Shown here in pieces: positions 61,284 through 64,000 of a DNA stretch of 64,000 nucleotides. Location: the NCBI RefSeq assembly GCF_010119975.1, contig NZ_CP048222.1, positions 3,924,501-3,988,500 of the forward strand. Direction: 5' to 3'. Within the stretch, counting starts at the first letter, position 1. Each line of letters opens with the position of its first letter. Made by a program: the position numbers and the translations under genes. Origin of the DNA: Rhodocytophaga rosea (lineage in GTDB: Bacteria; Bacteroidota; Bacteroidia; Cytophagales; 172606-1). The notes beneath the pieces were generated by a model. That model saw only the letters and a list, made by a program, of their open reading frames with translations. It was not told where the DNA came from and searched no databases.

Positions 61284-63722
61284 CTAGAACTCCACAATCA
61301 AACCAATAGTAGGCAAAGCGGCACCATCATCACTGCCCAGAATAACCGGAATGGCATCGGTAGGATTGGATGCGTCATAGGCTTGTCCGCTGATGGTAGC
61401 AATGGAATTATCCGGATTGCGCTGCAGGGTAAATCCTGGCTGACCTTCGTTGGTACTGCTGTAAACATTCTGGATATCCAGGTATACATCTAATGCCCAT
61501 TTTTTAAAATTCCATTTTTTGTCTACCCGCAAATCCATCGCATTAAAGGCAGGCAAACGTTCGGTATTAAAGCGGCCATAATCCAGGGTTCCTCCACCGG
61601 TAACCGGGTAATTATATAAGGAACGTTGAATATCGTAAGGTGTATAGGGAGCACTACCCAGATACCGAAACCGGGCACCCAATTCCCAGTTGCGGCCAAA
61701 TTTATATCCGCCGGTAAAGGTAATCAGGTGGCGGTTATCCCAGGCAGAGGGAATATACTGGTTTCTGTTGAAGCCGGTAAACTTGCTGAAATAATAGGTA
61801 TAAGCCAGTACGCCATAGAAATTCTTAGTCAGCTTTTGCTGGAAGAAAAACTCAATGCCATAGGTTTTTCCCAGGCCTGCACTGGCCGTTTGTTCATTGC
61901 CCAATACACCAAAATTTCCGCCTAAATTTGCCAGCGAAATACTGTCCTGCATGGATACCGGATAATTATCATAGCGTTTGTAAAAGCCTTCAATGGTGAT
62001 ACGGGTGGAGGAAGTAGGCAGAAATTCCAGCCCGGCTACCAGATGATCACTGCGAATATATTTGTTATCCTTATTAAGCAATGTTCTGGAAATATCCGAT
62101 GCCCGGTAGCCCAGAATAGTATAAGGCGGTATTTTATAATACCTGCCAACAGATGCATTAATATTTATAGAAGGAGTTAGGGCATAGGAAGCAGAAAGCC
62201 TGGGTGAAAGTGTTTTCAGTGGGTTCAGGCCATTATCCACAAAGGTGTTTATATCGGAACGGATGCCCAGAGAAAGATTCAGCTGGTCGTTGAACAGGCG
62301 GCGGGAAACTTGTGTAAAGGCGCCGAACTTGTAAAAACTGATCTGGGAATTATAATCGATTGTAATACCAGGTTGTAGGATGTTTCCATTCTCATCGAGG
62401 ACTTCATTGCGGAGTTTATTAAATGTGGAATTGGTGTACCGGCTGTAAATGGCCGAACCTCCATATGAAAACGACCAGCCTCCTTTAAATTTGTTCATTT
62501 CCAGGCGCAGCTTATTTTCATCTTCTACCGACCGGTAGCGGAAACGCCGTTTGGATTCATTGCCTTCATCGTTGTCATCGAATTTGTCAGCTTCATTATT
62601 GAGATAATTCCCACTCAGCGCCATCTGAAAATAGCCGTTTTTTACCAGCCGTTTCCAGGTAACACCAATCGTACTGCTCCACTGGCTATTTACCGGAATA
62701 CCATCCAGTATCGCCAGTTGTTCCAGAGAAGCTTCTTTAGGTGGATTGAGTTTGAACTTGTCGATGGAGCCGAGGCCAATCAGGCTAATTTCATTTTTGT
62801 TATCGAACTTATGAGTGACTTTGTACTGGTAATCCCAGTAGGAGGGAAGAAAAGGCAGATCAATGAGTTTGAACAGGAATTGCAGGTAGGAGCGCCGCAG
62901 GGAGATAATGTAAGTAGTGTTCCGCTTTCCTTTTAATAAAGGCCCTTCCAGTGTTCCGGCTACTTCACTGGCTCCCAATCGGAAATTGCCCTGGGTACGT
63001 TCTTCATTTCCAGTGCGCTGCTTGAATTGCAATACGCCAGACAATGGATTATCGTAACGGGCCGGAAAAGAGCTGGTTGTGAGCGTTACATTGTCAATAA
63101 ATGATACGTTGAGCATCCCCACCGGTCCGCCGGCACTGCCTTGTGTGGCAAAGTGATTGATATTGGGAATTTCTACACCATCCAGGTAGTATACATTCTC
63201 ATTGGGTGCCCCTCCCCGGATGATTACATCATTACGGAAACCAACAGAACCGGATACGCCAGGTAAAGACTGAACTACTTTGGCAATGTCATTATTTCCG
63301 CCAGGATACGATTTGATTTCCTGTTGCCCCAGACTTTGAATGGAGTTGGGCGTTTCTTCCAGTTTCACAAACGGACTGGCTTTTACTTCTACTTCTGAGA
63401 GCTGGCTGGTGGTTTCTTCCAGGTCAAAGTTGAGGTTTACTGTATTTCCTGAAGTAATCACCACATCGAATTTCTGCAAGGTTTTGTATCCCACTAGGGA
63501 AGCTACAATCGTATAGGTTTTGGTAGGGATAGCCGAAACAGTATAATAGCCACTCACATCGGTGCTGCTGCCAAGAGTAGTACCCCAATGGCAACAGTGG
63601 CACCAACCAGTGCTTCCTGTGTTCGGGCATCCCTTACATAGCCTGAAATCTTTCCGGTAACCTGAGCCTGGGTGGAATAAAAAGTAAATAAAAAAAGAAT
63701 GGTAGTTAAAAAATACTTCATG
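61284..63722 (-). pseudogene. TonB-dependent receptor with N-terminal frameshift
   Basis: A signal peptide (MKYFLTTILFLFTFYSTQAQ) at 63722 and a carboxypeptidase-regulatory-like domain (ISGYVRDARTQEALVGATVAI) run in one frame. The frame changes at a run of four G (63586-63583, minus strand) where five are expected. The rest reads GTTLGSSTDVSGYYTV, then a plug (LPGVSGSVGFRNDVIIRGG) and a 22-strand barrel ending in LPTIGLIVEF, whose final residue is the outer-membrane Phe. One added G restores a protein of about 812 residues. It may be real damage, a sequencing slip, or phase variation. Substrate unknown. Confidence 0.8.
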
Positions 63723-63898
63723 GGTTTATATAAAGAAGTAACCTGTTTGTCTTGTAACCTGTAAATGGAAAAGATGTTTTGAAAAGCTGTAAAGTTCGGA
63801 AAAAATTAAGAATGGTTGTTTTTGTATTGGCTACGATATGAAGATAGAAATAAGATCTGTGTACTTTGTTCTGTTTCGGGTTATTACTATATTGAATG

Positions 63899-63933
63899 TA
63901 TACCCGAAATAAATCTGAGCAGTTTCGGGTATA
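63899..63933. repeat. Inverted repeat at the right edge
   Basis: TATACCCGAAA and TTTCGGGTATA form an 11-bp perfect inverted repeat with a 13-base spacer. A third partial copy, TTTCGGGTTAT, lies at 63874-63884. It may be a terminator of the next gene or an operator for the receptor. Confidence 0.4.
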
Positions 63934-64000
63934 TATATGTTGGCAGTAATAAAGAAAATGAATAGACTCTTAATAGTACTTTTTACCCATTTATTTTTAT

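Noticed and set aside
1-64000. Prophage, CRISPR-Cas, restriction-modification or large defence island
   Set aside because: No capsid, integrase, Cas, methylase or similar genes are present on either strand.

Overview
The window looks like chromosome from a member of Bacteroidota, most likely a Cytophagales-type gliding/soil bacterium. The basis is a PorE-like OmpA/TPR/beta-propeller lipoprotein (type IX secretion), a large lipidated alpha-2-macroglobulin, a TonB-dependent receptor with a carboxypeptidase-regulatory-like N-terminus, a ComA homologue, low GC content, and several exact matches to the Bacteroidota promoter element TAnnTTTG. No phage, plasmid, CRISPR or restriction system is visible.

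Layout. 1-1355: end of a Ppx/GppA phosphatase and a TolB-like lipoprotein. 1366-6081 (minus): a sulfate-assimilation operon of sulfite reductase with a C-terminal HEPN-like domain, uroporphyrinogen-III methyltransferase CobA, and a Met8-CysH fusion. It is preceded by two cysteine-codon-rich leader peptides, each followed by its own antiterminator/terminator set. This tandem cysteine attenuator is the most interesting item in the window. 6216-7717 (minus): DciA-like protein and RecF. 7884-20049: pdhA, a heparinase-like protein, tRNA-Phe, a two-gene Hdr/GlpC-like Fe-S electron-transfer module, a conserved unknown, the PorE-like protein, an MFS transporter, an M1 peptidase and rpmE2. 20319-21181: an intact IS5-family element. 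21554-25402: histone-H1-like protein, MltF-like transglycosylase, HflX. 25783-34092: exopolysaccharide block (GT4, RmlC, Wza-like, Wzc-like kinase, PHP-type phosphatase, SDR) and a TPR protein. 34300-46004: ComA, DedA, NlpC/P60 and L,D-transpeptidase lipoproteins, a two-gene unknown cassette, a methionine-related trio (MetB-type enzyme, omega-amidase, aminotransferase), and a class A PBP.

46040-64000: alpha-2-macroglobulin, then a decayed stretch with an IS relic, then an Anbu (HslV-like) peptidase with a transglutaminase partner. Next comes a 6-deoxyhexose/aldose oxidation cluster (RhaM, TIM-barrel, zinc dehydrogenase, aldo/keto reductase, plus a divergent TIM-barrel). The end is a second graveyard: an SBBP-repeat pseudogene, a second relic of the same IS family, an epimerase gene cut off at the IS end, and a TonB-dependent receptor with a single-base frameshift.

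How the parts fit together. Sulfite made by the CysH half is reduced by the siroheme enzyme, whose cofactor comes from CobA and the Met8 half, so the operon makes both enzyme and cofactor. The leaders would let transcription through when charged Cys-tRNA is scarce. Sulfite is also the co-substrate of ComA at 34.3 kb, and the MetB/omega-amidase/aminotransferase trio at 39-42 kb handles downstream sulfur amino acids. The wall genes (MltF, NlpC/P60, L,D-transpeptidase, PBP) and the capsule-type genes form a second theme.
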